From: Paenibacillus sp. LHD-117
Lineage (GTDB): Bacteria > Bacillota > Bacilli > Paenibacillales > Paenibacillaceae
Direction of reading: 5' to 3'
Assembly (NCBI RefSeq): GCF_030929555.1
Contig: NZ_JAVFVT010000017.1
Span: forward strand, 62,001 to 126,000
Length of the DNA stretch: 64,000 bases
Numbering within the stretch: position 1 is the stretch's first letter; every line of letters starts with the position of its first letter. The position numbers were made by a program, and so were the translations under genes. Of the stretch, positions 34,566-44,044 are shown in pieces. A model generated the notes under the pieces. That model saw nothing but the letters and a program-made list of their open reading frames with translations, ran no database searches and was not told where the DNA came from.

Positions 34566-36230
34566 TTATTCCCGCGGGATGAGCCCCCGCCGCCGAAGCC
34601 GGGCGGCCAGCGTTTCGCCGCCCGGCAGCGCGCGCCATTCTCGCGCGCCGATGACGCCGCCGCGCAGCACTGCCGCGGCGAAAACCGCTGCGCCGACGGC
34701 GATGCACGTCAGCGCCAGCGCAGCGGCTGCCGCCCGCGGCGGCAGCGCTTCAAGCGCGCCGCCTGCGAGGGCGCGCTCGCACAGCCACAGCGCCGCGGCC
34801 ATGACCGCGAGCGCCGCAATTCCCGCGGCGGCGGGGCGCCAGCCCGCCGCCCGCCATGTTCGCGCATGCGGCGGGCGAAGCCCCGCAGCCGCATGGCGGA
34901 GCGCCGCCGCGCCGAGCAAGGCGGCGGCGGTCAGCGCGACAACGCCGGAGAGCGCCGCTCCCTCGATTCCGAGGGAGGGGACGAGAGCGGCGTTGAGCGC
35001 GCCCTTCAGCAGCGCCGCGAGGAGCAGCAGCAGCGCGGGAGCCCGCGCGGAGCCGAGCGCTTGCAGCGCGGGCGCGGCGACCGCGCTGACGCAGCCGGCG
35101 AGCGCGGTGCAGCCGATGAGCGCCAGCGCGCCCGTCCCGCTGGCGTCGCGGTACAGCATGACGTTGATCGGCTCGGCAAGTAGCACGAGTCCGACCGATG
35201 CCGCGGCGCCGATGAGCCAGGCCATGCGCAGCATAAGCGCGAGCCGCGATTGCAGCAGCTCCAGCTGCCGCTCGGCCTTCGCGCGCACAAGCCCCGGCAC
35301 CATCGCGGCGGCGCCCGCGCCCGCGGCCATCGCGACGAGCTGCACGAGCGGCTGTCCCCTGCCGTAGACGCCGAACAGGCTCATTGCCTCTTCGGCGGAC
35401 AGCCCGTCCGCTCGCAGCAAGGCCGGCACGGTGAAGCTGTCCACCGCGGCGACGGCGGGGACGACAAGCGCGGCGAGCGCCGCGGGCAGCGCCAAGGCGG
35501 CAAGCTCCTTCATCTCGCGGAGCAGCTTGCCTCTGCTTAGGACACCCCAGATGCCGCCCGCGCCGCCGGTCATCGTCCGGGAACCGAGTCCGAGCAGCAG
35601 CAGCGTCACGGCAGCGCCCGCCGCCGCGCCGAACATAACGCCTGCAGCAAGCGTTTCGTCGCTCCAGCCTGCCGCCAGCCCGGTTCCGAGCGCGAGCAGC
35701 ATAACGATGACGCGCACGAGCTGCTCCGCCAGCTGCGACACGGCGGATAACGCCATCCGCCTCATGCCTTGCATATAGCCGCGCAGCGCAGCCGCGACCG
35801 GAGCGAGCAGCAGCGACAGCGACAGCACCCAAATGACGGGCGCCACGGCGGCATCTCCGATCCACGCGGCCGTCCGGTCCGCCGTCATCCACATGAGCGC
35901 CGCCGCCGCGGTTCCGGTCGTGCCAAGCAGCAGCACGGCTGCGAGCAGCGCGGTTCGCGTCTCCGCGAAGCCGCCGTTCACGCGCGACATTCGGCTGGCG
36001 ATCACGATCGACACCGCGGTCGGCAAGCCGGCCGTCGCCAGCACGGCAATCATTTGATAGAACGGATAAACCGCATTATAGATGCCGAATACGCGATCGC
36101 CCGCCACGTTCTGAAGCGGAATCTTCTGCAAAGCGCCGATCAGCTTGGACAGGAGAGCCGCGCCGGCCATCATCGCGACGCCGTTCTGCCATAATCGCGG
36201 CGGCTTCCCGCCCGGCTCTCGCCCGCTCAT
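34566..36230 (-). CDS. MATE/MurJ-like polysaccharide flippase (SpoVB family, YabM)
   Basis: This 554-residue polytopic protein has about 14 hydrophobic segments and the family opening GAALLSKLIGALQKIPLQNV followed by GIYNAVYPFYQMI. ATG 36230 (behind GGGAG at 8-base spacing) is preferred to a GTG at 36272. The SpoVB/YabM group sits in this position in Bacillus and is thought to flip lipid-linked peptidoglycan or cortex precursors. The gene is extremely GC- and Ala-rich compared with its neighbours, so all antisense frames are open too. Confidence 0.83.
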   Translation of the reverse strand: MSGREPGGKPPRLWQNGVAMMAGAALLSKLIGALQKIPLQNVAGDRVFGIYNAVYPFYQMIAVLATAGLPTAVSIVIASRMSRVNGGFAETRTALLAAVLLLGTTGTAAAALMWMTADRTAAWIGDAAVAPVIWVLSLSLLLAPVAAALRGYMQGMRRMALSAVSQLAEQLVRVIVMLLALGTGLAAGWSDETLAAGVMFGAAAGAAVTLLLLGLGSRTMTGGAGGIWGVLSRGKLLREMKELAALALPAALAALVVPAVAAVDSFTVPALLRADGLSAEEAMSLFGVYGRGQPLVQLVAMAAGAGAAAMVPGLVRAKAERQLELLQSRLALMLRMAWLIGAAASVGLVLLAEPINVMLYRDASGTGALALIGCTALAGCVSAVAAPALQALGSARAPALLLLLAALLKGALNAALVPSLGIEGAALSGVVALTAAALLGAAALRHAAAGLRPPHARTWRAAGWRPAAAGIAALAVMAAALWLCERALAGGALEALPPRAAAAALALTCIAVGAAVFAAAVLRGGVIGAREWRALPGGETLAARLRRRGLIPRE

Positions 36231-36408
36231 GTCCCAAACTCCCGCTTCATCGAATAGCCCCACTTTTTCCACAATTTGAATCGATTATACCTCAAATCGG
36301 GGACAAGGAGGAACAACGAGCGGCCGGCCGCAACAAAAAGAGGCTCCCCACTTCGGGCGCCGGCCGCGCCTTATAGGTGTGGAAGCCTTGATGTTCTATG
36401 TGTCGTAT

Positions 36409-36951
36409 TTATTGTTCCATCTGCTTCGCAAGGAAACCTGCCGCCGTCTCCGCCATCTTCGTCTCCATCTGCGCCATCTTCACCGATTCGTCCTTGCTCA
36501 TCATCACGACGGACCCGATCGGATCGCCGCCCGCGATAATCGGCGCCACGACGAAGGAGCTGTACGCTTCTTGCACGTCCTTCACGATCTCATAGTTGCC
36601 GCCGTTCGTCTCCGTCATCGTTTTGCGGTTATCCATGCACGATTCGAGCGTCGATCCGATCGGCTTGTCCAGCAATTCTTTTTTGGAAGCGCCCGCCACG
36701 GTAATGATGGTATCCCGGTCGGAGATCAAGGTGACATGGCCCGTGCTTTCAAACAGCGATTCCGCATACTCCTTCGCGAAGTCGCCAAGCTCCCCGATCG
36801 GGGAATATTTCTTTAGAATGACCTCTCCGTCGCGGTCCACGAATATTTCCAGCGGATCGCCCTCCCGGATACGCAACGTGCGGCGAATTTCCTTCGGAAT
36901 CACCACACGCCCAAGATCATCGATGCGACGTACAATTCCAGTTGCTTTCAT
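36409..36951 (-). CDS. spoVT: Stage V sporulation protein T
   Basis: The 180-residue protein has an N-terminal AbrB-type swapped-hairpin DNA-binding domain (MKATGIVRRIDDLGRVVIPK) and a C-terminal GAF-like domain with ASKKELLDKPIGSTLE. SpoVT is a forespore regulator that modulates sigma-G genes. The start is set at ATG 36951, where the conserved sequence begins; an in-frame GTG lies seven codons upstream. No sigma-G promoter was identified with confidence. The gap 36952-37320 holds only weak open frames and the hairpin at 37225-37256. Confidence 0.95.
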   Translation of the reverse strand: MKATGIVRRIDDLGRVVIPKEIRRTLRIREGDPLEIFVDRDGEVILKKYSPIGELGDFAKEYAESLFESTGHVTLISDRDTIITVAGASKKELLDKPIGSTLESCMDNRKTMTETNGGNYEIVKDVQEAYSSFVVAPIIAGGDPIGSVVMMSKDESVKMAQMETKMAETAAGFLAKQMEQ

Positions 36952-37224
36952 TTCTTGTTGCCCCGCTTTCACTAGAAGATTTTGAATACACTGGATGCCA
37001 GCCTTGCTTTATCCACCAGATATCTCCGAATCATTATCGCGCCGTAATGGGTTCGCATGCTCCAATCTGGCTGCCTTAGGAGGTCATAACCTTCACTGAA
37101 GATTTTGAATCTGACCATAGTATTCAACTGCTCCCAAATTCTTATGCACGCCGCCAATACGCCCCTGTCATGCCGATTCGTCCGATTTCGTCGACTGCCG
37201 GACAGCCCCGCGTCCCGAATTGCA

Positions 37225-37256
37225 AAGAGCCCCATCCCATGCAGGATTAGGCTCTT
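37225..37256 (-). terminator. Possible urt operon terminator
   Basis: AAGAGCC...GGCTCTT stem with an inner ATCC/GGAT pairing, 65 bp after the urtE stop; the T-tract is short (TTTGC). Confidence 0.45.
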
Positions 37257-37320
37257 ACTATCCCCTTCCGCCCGCCTTTTAACCGCCTTCAATGCCTCGA
37301 TCTTCGTTGCCTTTCCTCAT

Positions 37321-38031
37321 TCATACCGTTAAAAACTGCCGGATCACGTCCTCGGTCAAACCGTCCAGATCGCCTTCCCACGCGATCGCGCCTTTATCCA
37401 GTACGTAGAAATAATCGCCGACGCTCTTGACGAAGTCCAGGCTCTGCTCCACAAGCAGAATTGCCGTGTTTCCCTCCTCCTTGATGGAGCGGATAACGTC
37501 CCGGATATCGTCGACGATGGAGGGCTGAATACCCTCGCATGGCTCGTCGAGGAGCAGCATCTCCGGTCTGGATGCAAGCGCACGGGCAAATGCCAGCTGC
37601 TGCTGCTGCCCGCCGCTGAGATCCCCGCCCCGCCTTTCGTACATCGCGGGAAGCGCCGGGAACTTCTCGATCGCCTCGGGAGGGATCTCGGCGCCCGCCT
37701 TGCGCGCCTGCTTCGATCGCGATGCCTCCAGTCCAAGCAGCAGATTCTCGTACACCGACAGCTGCGCGAAGATCTCCCTGCCCTGCGGCACGTAGCCGAT
37801 GCCGCTCTTCGCGCGGACGGAAGGCGCCTTCTTCGTCAAGTCCGCGCCGTTGTAGCTGACCTTCCCCTCTCTTGCGCGAAGCAGTCCCATAATACTCTTC
37901 ATGAGTGTCGTCTTGCCTACGCCGTTGCGGCCCATCAAGCAGACGACTTGCCCGGGCTTCACCCGCAGCGAGACGTTTCTCAGAATGACGCTCTCCCCGT
38001 AACCTGATTCAAGCTGTTGAACGGCTAGCAT
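37321..38031 (-). CDS. urtE: Urea ABC transporter ATP-binding protein UrtE
   Basis: This 236-residue ABC ATPase has Walker A GRNGVGKTTL, signature LSGGQQQQLAFARAL and Walker B MLLLDEPCEG followed by a conserved His-type switch region (LLVEQSLDF). It belongs to the LivF-like branch and closes the urtABCDE operon, overlapping urtD by 23 bp. With UrtD it powers high-affinity urea uptake through UrtB/UrtC. It is the last operon gene before a weak hairpin. Confidence 0.93.
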   Translation of the reverse strand: MLAVQQLESGYGESVILRNVSLRVKPGQVVCLMGRNGVGKTTLMKSIMGLLRAREGKVSYNGADLTKKAPSVRAKSGIGYVPQGREIFAQLSVYENLLLGLEASRSKQARKAGAEIPPEAIEKFPALPAMYERRGGDLSGGQQQQLAFARALASRPEMLLLDEPCEGIQPSIVDDIRDVIRSIKEEGNTAILLVEQSLDFVKSVGDYFYVLDKGAIAWEGDLDGLTEDVIRQFLTV

Positions 38032-38791
38032 GCTCCTCGCGCCTCCTGCCCAGATAAACTTCGGCGACGCGGTCGTCGCCCTGCACTTCCTCCATGGACC
38101 CTTCCTTCAGCAGCTTTCCTTCGTGCATGACCGTCACCTTGCTCGCGAAGCTGCGGACGAACTCCATGTCATGCTCGACCACGACGACGGAACGGTCCCG
38201 CGCGATTTCATGCAGCAGCTCGCCCGTCTTGTCGGTCTCCTTGTCGGTCATGCCGGCCACCGGCTCATCCAGGAGCAGCACCTCCGGCTTCTGCAGCAGC
38301 ATCATCCCGATCTCCAGCCACTGCTTCTCCCCATGCGACAAGCCGCCAGCACGCCAACTCCCCTTCTCGGCCAAGCCGATCATCGCTAGCTGGTCGCGCA
38401 GCTTGTTTTCTTCCGCCTTTTTCATTCGGGCGAAAAGCGTAGCGATGACCCTGCGGTTCTGACGCATCGCGATCTCCAGATTCTCCAATACGGTCATGTC
38501 CTTGAAGATCGATGGCGCCTGGAACTTGCGTCCGATGCCGAGCTCCGCGATCTGATGCTCGTGCTTGCGCGTGATGTCGACCTGCCCGTCGAAGGTAACG
38601 CGCCCCGAGGTAGGTTTTACTTTGCCGCAGATGACATCGAGCATCGTCGTCTTGCCCGCTCCGTTCGGGCCTATAAGGAAACGAAGCTCCCCTTTCTCCA
38701 GATGCAGGTTCATCCCTTGCACCGCTTTGAAGCCGTCGAACTCCACCGTTACGTCCTCGCATTGCAGAATTGCCGCTTGCTTGTTGCCCAT
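38009..38791 (-). CDS. urtD: Urea ABC transporter ATP-binding protein UrtD
   Basis: This 260-residue LivG-like ATPase has Walker A GPNGAGKTTM, the UrtD-type signature LSHGEKQWLEIGMML (a variant of LSGGQ) and Walker B VLLLDEPVAGMT. It pairs with UrtE as the nucleotide-binding half of the urea transporter. It begins 84 bp after urtC and overlaps urtE by 23 bp. Length and motifs are typical. Confidence 0.94.
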   Translation of the reverse strand: MGNKQAAILQCEDVTVEFDGFKAVQGMNLHLEKGELRFLIGPNGAGKTTMLDVICGKVKPTSGRVTFDGQVDITRKHEHQIAELGIGRKFQAPSIFKDMTVLENLEIAMRQNRRVIATLFARMKKAEENKLRDQLAMIGLAEKGSWRAGGLSHGEKQWLEIGMMLLQKPEVLLLDEPVAGMTDKETDKTGELLHEIARDRSVVVVEHDMEFVRSFASKVTVMHEGKLLKEGSMEEVQGDDRVAEVYLGRRREEHASRSTA

Positions 38792-38875
38792 GCCGGGTTC
38801 CCTCCTTCGTGAATCGGTTCGTTGCCGTTACCCCCGCCCCGTTGTTTTGGCGTTTCGAAGCGCCGACGTCTCCTT

Positions 38876-39997
38876 TTACCCTTGCGGGACGCTTCCTTCC
38901 TTCTCTCCTCCGGCCCCAAGCTTGCTCCCGGATCGGCGGACGAACGCCGGAAGCATTCCCCTTGCGCCTATCCCTCTCCAATGGAACAAGCCCGCTACGC
39001 CCTTCGGCAAAAACACGACGACGATGACGAACATGGCGCCCATGAAGAACAGCCAGCCCTCCGGATACGCGGTGCTGAATTCGCTTTTGGCCCAGTTCAT
39101 GAGAATCGCCCCGAGCGCCGCCCCGATCAGCGTGCCTCTCCCTCCGATGGCAACCCATAATACCATCTCGATGGACGGCACGATGCCGAGCATCGAAGGA
39201 GAGATGATGCCGACATGCAGGACGAACAGCATGCCCGCTAGACCTGCGATCGCCGCCGATACGGTGAAGATGACCACCTGATACATCGCAGGGTTATACC
39301 CGATGAACCGAACCCGGTTCTCGCCGTCCCGGATGGCGCGAAGCACCTTGCCGAACCGGCTGCCGGTCAAATAACGGCACAGAACGAAAGTGCCGAGCAG
39401 CGCCGCCGCCGTAACCCAATAAAGCATCCGCTTCGTCTCCGGGGCCGCGAGCGAATGGCCGAGCAGCGTCGTGTATCCGGTAACGCCGTTCGTTCCTCCC
39501 GTGAACGCTTGCTGCCCAACGAGCAGCGTCGTCGTAATGATGACCAGCGCCTGCGTCAGAATCGTAAAATAAACGCCCCGTATCCGGTTGCGGAACGTAA
39601 AATACCCCAGTCCGAGAGCGAGCGCAGCGGGGATCAGTATGCCGAGCGCCACCGCCGCCCCGAACGATTCGAACGGCTGCCAGAAGAGCGGCAGCTCCTT
39701 CAGCCCGCTCCAGCCCATGAAGTCGGGCAGCTTCCCGCCGCTCGCTTCCAGCTTCAAATACATGGCCATCGCATACGCTCCGAGACCGAAGAAGATGCCG
39801 TGGCCCAGGCTCAGAATGCCCGTGTACCCCCATATCAGATCAAGCCCGATCGCGACGATCGCGAAGGCTAGAAATTTCGCCAGAAGATTCAGCAGGAAGT
39901 CGCTGAATACGAGCGGGGCGCAGAACAGAGCCGTCGCAGCGATCGCGTAGCCCCCCAGTATCCACCACCGTTTCCCCGATATACCCGTCAGTTGCAT
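38876..39997 (-). CDS. urtC: Urea ABC transporter permease UrtC
   Basis: This 373-residue LivM-type permease has about ten membrane segments, for example [20 protein letters not shown] with the family [11 protein letters not shown] motif, and the UrtC-type [11 protein letters not shown] region. It forms the membrane channel with UrtB. A 86-bp spacer from urtB holds the 31-bp repeat remnant at 40026-40056. Confidence 0.93.
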   Translation of the reverse strand: MQLTGISGKRWWILGGYAIAATALFCAPLVFSDFLLNLLAKFLAFAIVAIGLDLIWGYTGILSLGHGIFFGLGAYAMAMYLKLEASGGKLPDFMGWSGLKELPLFWQPFESFGAAVALGILIPAALALGLGYFTFRNRIRGVYFTILTQALVIITTTLLVGQQAFTGGTNGVTGYTTLLGHSLAAPETKRMLYWVTAAALLGTFVLCRYLTGSRFGKVLRAIRDGENRVRFIGYNPAMYQVVIFTVSAAIAGLAGMLFVLHVGIISPSMLGIVPSIEMVLWVAIGGRGTLIGAALGAILMNWAKSEFSTAYPEGWLFFMGAMFVIVVVFLPKGVAGLFHWRGIGARGMLPAFVRRSGSKLGAGGEKEGSVPQG

Positions 39998-40025
39998 ATC
40001 CGCATTCCACCTTCTCTAAGAGGTC

Positions 40026-40056
40026 GTTCAAAAACTCGCGAACCGAACTTTTGAAC
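40026..40056. repeat. Short remnant of the GTTCAAAAA-ended repeat
   Basis: GTTCAAAAaCTCGCG...CGAACTTTTGAAC is 31 bp and has only the terminal inverted repeats of the 166-bp element found at 45205 and 55157. It lies in the urtB-urtC gap and looks like an internal-deletion or solo-end relic. Confidence 0.5.
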
Positions 40057-40083
40057 ATTCGCTCTACGCATGTCGTTCCAGTC

Positions 40084-40989
40084 TTAATCCAGCGAGCGCG
40101 TACGCATCGCGACGAGTCCCGACGGCCTCCATTGCAGGAACGCGACGATACATACGAACACGAGCACTTTGCCCAGCGACGCGTTCGTCCAATATTCGAA
40201 CAAAGTATTGAACATCCCTATGCCGGTCGCGCCAAGCACTGTTCCGACCAGCTTGCCTACGCCTCCGAGCACGACGACCATAAAGGCGTCCACAATATAA
40301 TAGGTACCGAGCGAAGGTCCGATCGGCCCCATCAGGGTTAAGGCGCAACCCGCGATGCCCGCGATGCCCGAGCCGATCGCGAAAGTCATGGCATCGACGC
40401 GCCTGGTCGATACGCCTAGACATGCGGCCATCTCGCGGTTCTGCATGACGGCCCTCATGCGCCGTCCTTCATGGCTGCGATAAATATACACATACATGGC
40501 GACGAGACAAGCGACGACGAGCCCGATGATGAACAGCCGCTTATATGGCAGCAAGGTTCCCCCGAAGACGCTGAGCCCTCCGTCCAGCCAAGTCGGACTC
40601 TTGACGGCCACGTTCGGCGCGCCGAAGATCGTCCGCGCCAGCTGTTGAAGCATCAAGCCGACGCCCCATGTGGCGAGCAGGCTGTCGAGCGGCCTACCGT
40701 ACAGGAAACGAATGAGCCCCATTTCAAGCACGAGTCCGATCGCGAACGCGATCACGAAGCTGGCCGGGATGGCCAGGATGAAGTACCAATCGAACATCGA
40801 CTCGGGCATGTAGTCTAGGAACAAATTTTGCGTCAAATACGTCGCGTACGCTCCGATCATGATCAGCTCGCCATGCGCCATGTTGATGACTTTCATCAAT
40901 CCGAACGTGATCGCTAGGCCCAGCGCTACGAGCAGCAGAATTGAGCCGATACTAAGCCCGTTGAATAACTGCAATATGAACAGTTCCAT
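40084..40989 (-). CDS. urtB: Urea ABC transporter permease UrtB
   Basis: This 301-residue LivH-type permease opens with [20 protein letters not shown] and has the conserved [20 protein letters not shown] segment and the [20 protein letters not shown] cytoplasmic loop. It has about eight membrane segments. It is separated from urtA by 138 bp containing a stem-loop (41037-41075). Confidence 0.94.
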   Translation of the reverse strand: MELFILQLFNGLSIGSILLLVALGLAITFGLMKVINMAHGELIMIGAYATYLTQNLFLDYMPESMFDWYFILAIPASFVIAFAIGLVLEMGLIRFLYGRPLDSLLATWGVGLMLQQLARTIFGAPNVAVKSPTWLDGGLSVFGGTLLPYKRLFIIGLVVACLVAMYVYIYRSHEGRRMRAVMQNREMAACLGVSTRRVDAMTFAIGSGIAGIAGCALTLMGPIGPSLGTYYIVDAFMVVVLGGVGKLVGTVLGATGIGMFNTLFEYWTNASLGKVLVFVCIVAFLQWRPSGLVAMRTRSLD

Positions 40990-41036
40990 CTCATCGCTCC
41001 TTCAGCGGCTACGCGAGATCGGGCATGATACAGGAA

Positions 41037-41075
41037 GAGGAAGCATTCGATGTTGCACCCGTCGAACACTTCCTC
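41037..41075 (-). promoter_or_regulatory. urtA-urtB intercistronic stem-loop
   Basis: GAGGAAGTGTTCGA pairs with TCGAATGCTTCCTC with two mismatches around an 11-base loop, followed by a pyrimidine tract. Such structures often lower read-through after a binding-protein gene or stabilise its mRNA. Confidence 0.6.
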
Positions 41076-41127
41076 CCCTGCGCCGCCTAAGCCGCTTCTT
41101 TATCCGATTGTCGTGCCGTTGCCTTTC

Positions 41128-42396
41128 TTACGGCTGGATGCTTGCGGCCCATTCGTAGCCTTTCAGGAACGGATCCGGCTTGACGGCCTCTCCGGAATTC
41201 CATAGCTCTTTGAATTGTCCGTCCGCCTGCACCTCGCCGATCCGCACTGTCTTGTAAATATGCTGCGTCTCGCCGTCGATCTTCACCTTGCCGCTCGGAG
41301 CGTCCCACTCCAGCTCCTTGGCCGCTTCCTTCACGGCCGCCACGTCCGTCGATCCTGCTTTCTCAACCGCCGCAGCCCATAGGTATACCGCCGTGTAACC
41401 CGCTTCGATCGGGTCGGCCGTTACGCGCTCGTCGCCGAACTTCGCTTTGTAGCTCTCCACGAACTTGGCGTTCGTCGGCGTATCCGTCGTTTGGTAGTAG
41501 TTCCATGCGGCCAAATGCCCTTCAAGCACATCGACGCCGATGCCGCGGATTTCTTCCTCGGCCACCGATACCGACAACGTCGTAATGGCTTGCGCCGTAA
41601 TGCCCGCGTCCTTCAGCTGCTTGAAGAAGGCCACGTTGCTGTCTCCGTTCAGCGTATTGTAGACGATGTCGGGATCGGCCGCCTTGATTTTGCTGATGAT
41701 CGTGCTGTAGTCGGTATGGCCGAGCGGCGTGTATTCCTCGCCGGCAAGCTCGCCGCCTTCGGCCTTGAGCTGCTCTTTGATAATCAGGTTAGCGGTGCGC
41801 GGGAATACGTAGTCGGAACCGAGCAAGTAAAACTTCTTGCCCCGATTCTCCAGCAGCCATGTGACCGACGGAACGATCTGTTGGTTCGTCGTCGCTCCCG
41901 TGTAGAAAATGTTCGGCGAAGCCTCGAGCCCTTCGTATTGAACGGGGTACCAGAGCAATCCGTTCAGCTCCTCGAATACCGGAAGCATCGCTTTTCGGCT
42001 AGCGGATGTCCATCCTCCGAATACCGTCGCGACTTTGTCTTCCGAGATCAGCTTACGCGCCTTCTCCGCGAAGGTCGGCCAATCCGACGCCCCGTCCTCC
42101 AGCACGGGGACGATCTTCTTGCCGAGCACGCCGCCCGCCGCGTTGATTTCTTCGATCGCCATCATCTCGGCATCGATCACCGACATTTCGCTGATAGCCA
42201 TCGTGCCGCTCTGCGAATGAAGAATGCCGACCTTGATTTCTCCTTCCGTTCCCCCTGTTTCCCCTGATGCGCTTGTTTCAGTAGGTGTGTTCGTGCTGGA
42301 TGATGCAGGTTCGTTGTTGTTTCCCGAGCAGCCCGCCAGCACCATGCTAACAGCCACAATCAGCAAACCGAATTGATAGAACAATCCCTTCCTCAT
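41128..42396 (-). CDS. urtA: Urea ABC transporter substrate-binding lipoprotein UrtA
   Basis: The 422-residue protein has a lipoprotein signal with lipobox LAGC ([14 protein letters not shown]), a Ser/Thr-rich linker and a type-1 periplasmic-binding fold. UrtA signature segments include [45 protein letters not shown] and [14 protein letters not shown]. It captures urea at the cell surface for UrtBCDE. It is the first operon gene, behind a strong sigma-A promoter with GlnR/TnrA-type operator sequences, so nitrogen-limitation control is likely. Confidence 0.95.
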   Translation of the reverse strand: MRKGLFYQFGLLIVAVSMVLAGCSGNNNEPASSSTNTPTETSASGETGGTEGEIKVGILHSQSGTMAISEMSVIDAEMMAIEEINAAGGVLGKKIVPVLEDGASDWPTFAEKARKLISEDKVATVFGGWTSASRKAMLPVFEELNGLLWYPVQYEGLEASPNIFYTGATTNQQIVPSVTWLLENRGKKFYLLGSDYVFPRTANLIIKEQLKAEGGELAGEEYTPLGHTDYSTIISKIKAADPDIVYNTLNGDSNVAFFKQLKDAGITAQAITTLSVSVAEEEIRGIGVDVLEGHLAAWNYYQTTDTPTNAKFVESYKAKFGDERVTADPIEAGYTAVYLWAAAVEKAGSTDVAAVKEAAKELEWDAPSGKVKIDGETQHIYKTVRIGEVQADGQFKELWNSGEAVKPDPFLKGYEWAASIQP

Positions 42397-42482
42397 CTCT
42401 CCACTCCCCGTTTCTCCTGGTTTTGTCTCTATTTTCCGAACGATTTGCTGGAATACTATTCCAACGTTCGTTCCTGAGGTCC

Positions 42483-42512
42483 ATTATAGTGGTGTGCATT
42501 TATTCATGTCAA
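42483..42512 (-). promoter_or_regulatory. urtA sigma-A promoter
   Basis: Perfect TTGACA (42507-42512) and perfect TATAAT (42483-42488) are separated by 18 bp. The expected transcription start is about 80 bp upstream of urtA. The -35 lies inside the proximal GlnR/TnrA box. Confidence 0.85.
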
Positions 42513-42523
42513 TATAGTTTACA
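42507..42523. promoter_or_regulatory. Proximal GlnR/TnrA box at urtA
   Basis: TGTCA-N7-TTACA fits the TGTNA-N7-TNACA consensus and overlaps the -35 element, an arrangement expected to cause repression. Confidence 0.72.
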
Positions 42524-42590
42524 TTAAATCATCCGTAAGTATTGGAAATGAGTCTATCGCGCTATAAACGTATAATTACGCGCATATTTA

Positions 42591-42607
42591 TGTTAGTTTA
42601 ATTCACA
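42591..42607. promoter_or_regulatory. Distal GlnR/TnrA box at urtA
   Basis: TGTTA-N7-TCACA fits the same consensus. It begins exactly 84 bp upstream of the proximal box, about eight helical turns. It also lies within a perfect TTATGT...ACATAA dyad. The gap 42397-42744 holds no gene. Confidence 0.7.
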
Positions 42608-42744
42608 TAAATGCTAACATCATTCGATTCGACAACTTAAGTTGTACGGCTTTTCTGGGAGATTCCTCTTAAACATAACATTAATATAACATTAAAAGTC
42701 ACTCCTTATTGTTCTCTCGGTAAGTTATACATTCTTTTTTCATC

Positions 42745-42800
42745 AAAAAAGGCAGATAGACGCTCTCCAGCCTTAAGGCTTTCAACTCGTTCTATCTGCC
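42745..42800 (-). terminator. Terminator of the SPFH / ribbon-helix-helix unit
   Basis: AGGCAGATAGA pairs with TCTATCTGCCT around an inner GCCTTAAGGC loop, ending in six Ts on the minus strand, just after the small gene. Confidence 0.9.
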
Positions 42801-42807
42801 TGTGTCT

Positions 42808-42984
42808 TTATTTCCCGTGATCGCGGTTCGGCGGCTTCAGCCTGCCCGCCTTGCCGAGAGCTTCCCTGAGCAGAAACTCAATATGCCCGTTGACGCTGCG
42901 GAATTCGTCTGCGGCCCATTGCTCCAGCGCGCGATGAATCTCTGGATCCAGTCGCAGGGGAAACGCCTTCTTCTCCTTGGCCAT
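42808..42984 (-). CDS. Arc-like ribbon-helix-helix protein (58 aa)
   Basis: This 58-residue frame begins at ATG 42984 (MAKEKKAFPLRLDPEIHRAL) and stops at 42808. KAFPLRLDPEIHRALEQWA followed by EFRSVNGHIEFLLREAL is a clear ribbon-helix-helix (Arc family) pattern: one beta strand with alternating residues, then two helices. It lies 11 bp after the SPFH gene and before a strong terminator, so the two are co-transcribed. It may be an autoregulator of this pair; it could also be an antitoxin-like protein, but no toxin gene is adjacent. Confidence 0.82.
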   Translation of the reverse strand: MAKEKKAFPLRLDPEIHRALEQWAADEFRSVNGHIEFLLREALGKAGRLKPPNRDHGK

Positions 42985-42995
42985 CTCGGCTATCC

Positions 42996-43868
42996 TCAGC
43001 TATACAGCGATCCCGTATTGATAACCGGCTGGGCCGCCCGGTCGGATACGATGGATACCATCAGATTATTGATCATCGCCGCGCGAAGTTCATGATCAAG
43101 GACGATTCCGTTCTCCTCCAGCTGGCGGAGCGCCGCGTCCACCATGCCGACCGCGCCTTCGACGATCTTCTGGCGTGCCGCCACGATCGCGATCGCTTGC
43201 TGCCTCTGAAGCATGGCGCTCGCAATCTCAGGCGCGTACGCCAGATGCGTGATGCGGGTCTCGCGAAGCTGAACGCCCGCTACATCCAATCGCTCCTGCA
43301 GCTCGCGTAGCAGCTCTGCCGCTACTTCGTCCGCGTTGCCGCGAAGCGACACGGTATTCGGATCCTCGAACGTGTCGTACGGATATTGGGCCGCAATATG
43401 GCGAATCGCCGTCTCGCTCTGGATTTCCACGAACCGCTCGTAGTGATCGACATCGAACGAAGCTTTGGCCGTATCCACCACTTTGAACACGATGACCGCG
43501 CCGATCTCCACCGGATTGCCTTCCGCGTCGTTCACCTTTAGCTTCTGGCTGTTGAAGTTGCGAACCTTCAGTGATACGGTCGACTTCGTCGAAAGCGGGA
43601 GCACCATCCACAGTCCGCTCTCCACGACCGTGCCGACGTAAGTTCCGAAGAACGTAATGACCTTTGCTTCGTTCGGCTGAACGATGACTAACGAGGACAG
43701 TCCGAGCAAACCGATCAGCAGCAGGAAACCGCCGACGCCGATCATGACATAAGACGATTCGTCAGCCGTGATCTCCGAACCAATCAGCCATGCGCCTCCC
43801 ACTACCGCAATGACGGCCAGCAAGAGCGCTAAGTATCCGCTGACGCAAAACCCTTTTTTCTCCCTCAT
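42996..43868 (-). CDS. SPFH/stomatin-like membrane protein
   Basis: This 290-residue protein has two N-terminal membrane segments (YLALLLAVIAVVGGAWLIG and MIGVGGFLLLIGLLGLSSLV) and an SPFH (prohibitin-homology) domain (about 65-270), with VQPNEAKVITFFGTYVGTV, GLWMVLPL and the conserved LDVAGVQLRETRITHLAYAP stretch. ATG 43868 has GGGG at 8-base spacing, preferred to GTG 43877. SPFH proteins scaffold membrane microdomains and often hold proteases or secretion machinery. It is paired with a small Arc-like gene. Confidence 0.9.
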   Translation of the reverse strand: MREKKGFCVSGYLALLLAVIAVVGGAWLIGSEITADESSYVMIGVGGFLLLIGLLGLSSLVIVQPNEAKVITFFGTYVGTVVESGLWMVLPLSTKSTVSLKVRNFNSQKLKVNDAEGNPVEIGAVIVFKVVDTAKASFDVDHYERFVEIQSETAIRHIAAQYPYDTFEDPNTVSLRGNADEVAAELLRELQERLDVAGVQLRETRITHLAYAPEIASAMLQRQQAIAIVAARQKIVEGAVGMVDAALRQLEENGIVLDHELRAAMINNLMVSIVSDRAAQPVINTGSLYS

Positions 43869-43970
43869 CGCCTTCACCCCTATATCTTTTTGATATTTTT
43901 ATGATATCAGTTTTTACAAATACAGTCAACGATTTTATGCCTGTTTCATTGATTAGGGGATCGATTACAC

Positions 43971-44010
43971 AATAAAGAAACCCCATCAGCATAGCAGCTG
44001 ATGAGGCTTC
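43971..44010 (-). terminator. Terminator of the parvulin gene
   Basis: AAGCCTCATCAGC pairs with GCTGATGGGGTTT, followed by a T-rich tract, just after the stop of the peptidyl-prolyl isomerase gene. Confidence 0.85.
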
Positions 44011-44044
44011 CATTCGGATCATACGATCGATTCCGTTATTCGGG

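Noticed and set aside
34579-35892. Long antisense open frames in the flippase gene
   Set aside because: They are shadows of a very GC-rich gene; the minus frame has coherent membrane segments and family motifs.
36972-37292. Possible 106-residue minus-strand gene between urtE and spoVT
   Set aside because: It has no ribosome-binding site and no recognisable family, spans a hairpin, and overlaps an antisense frame of similar quality.
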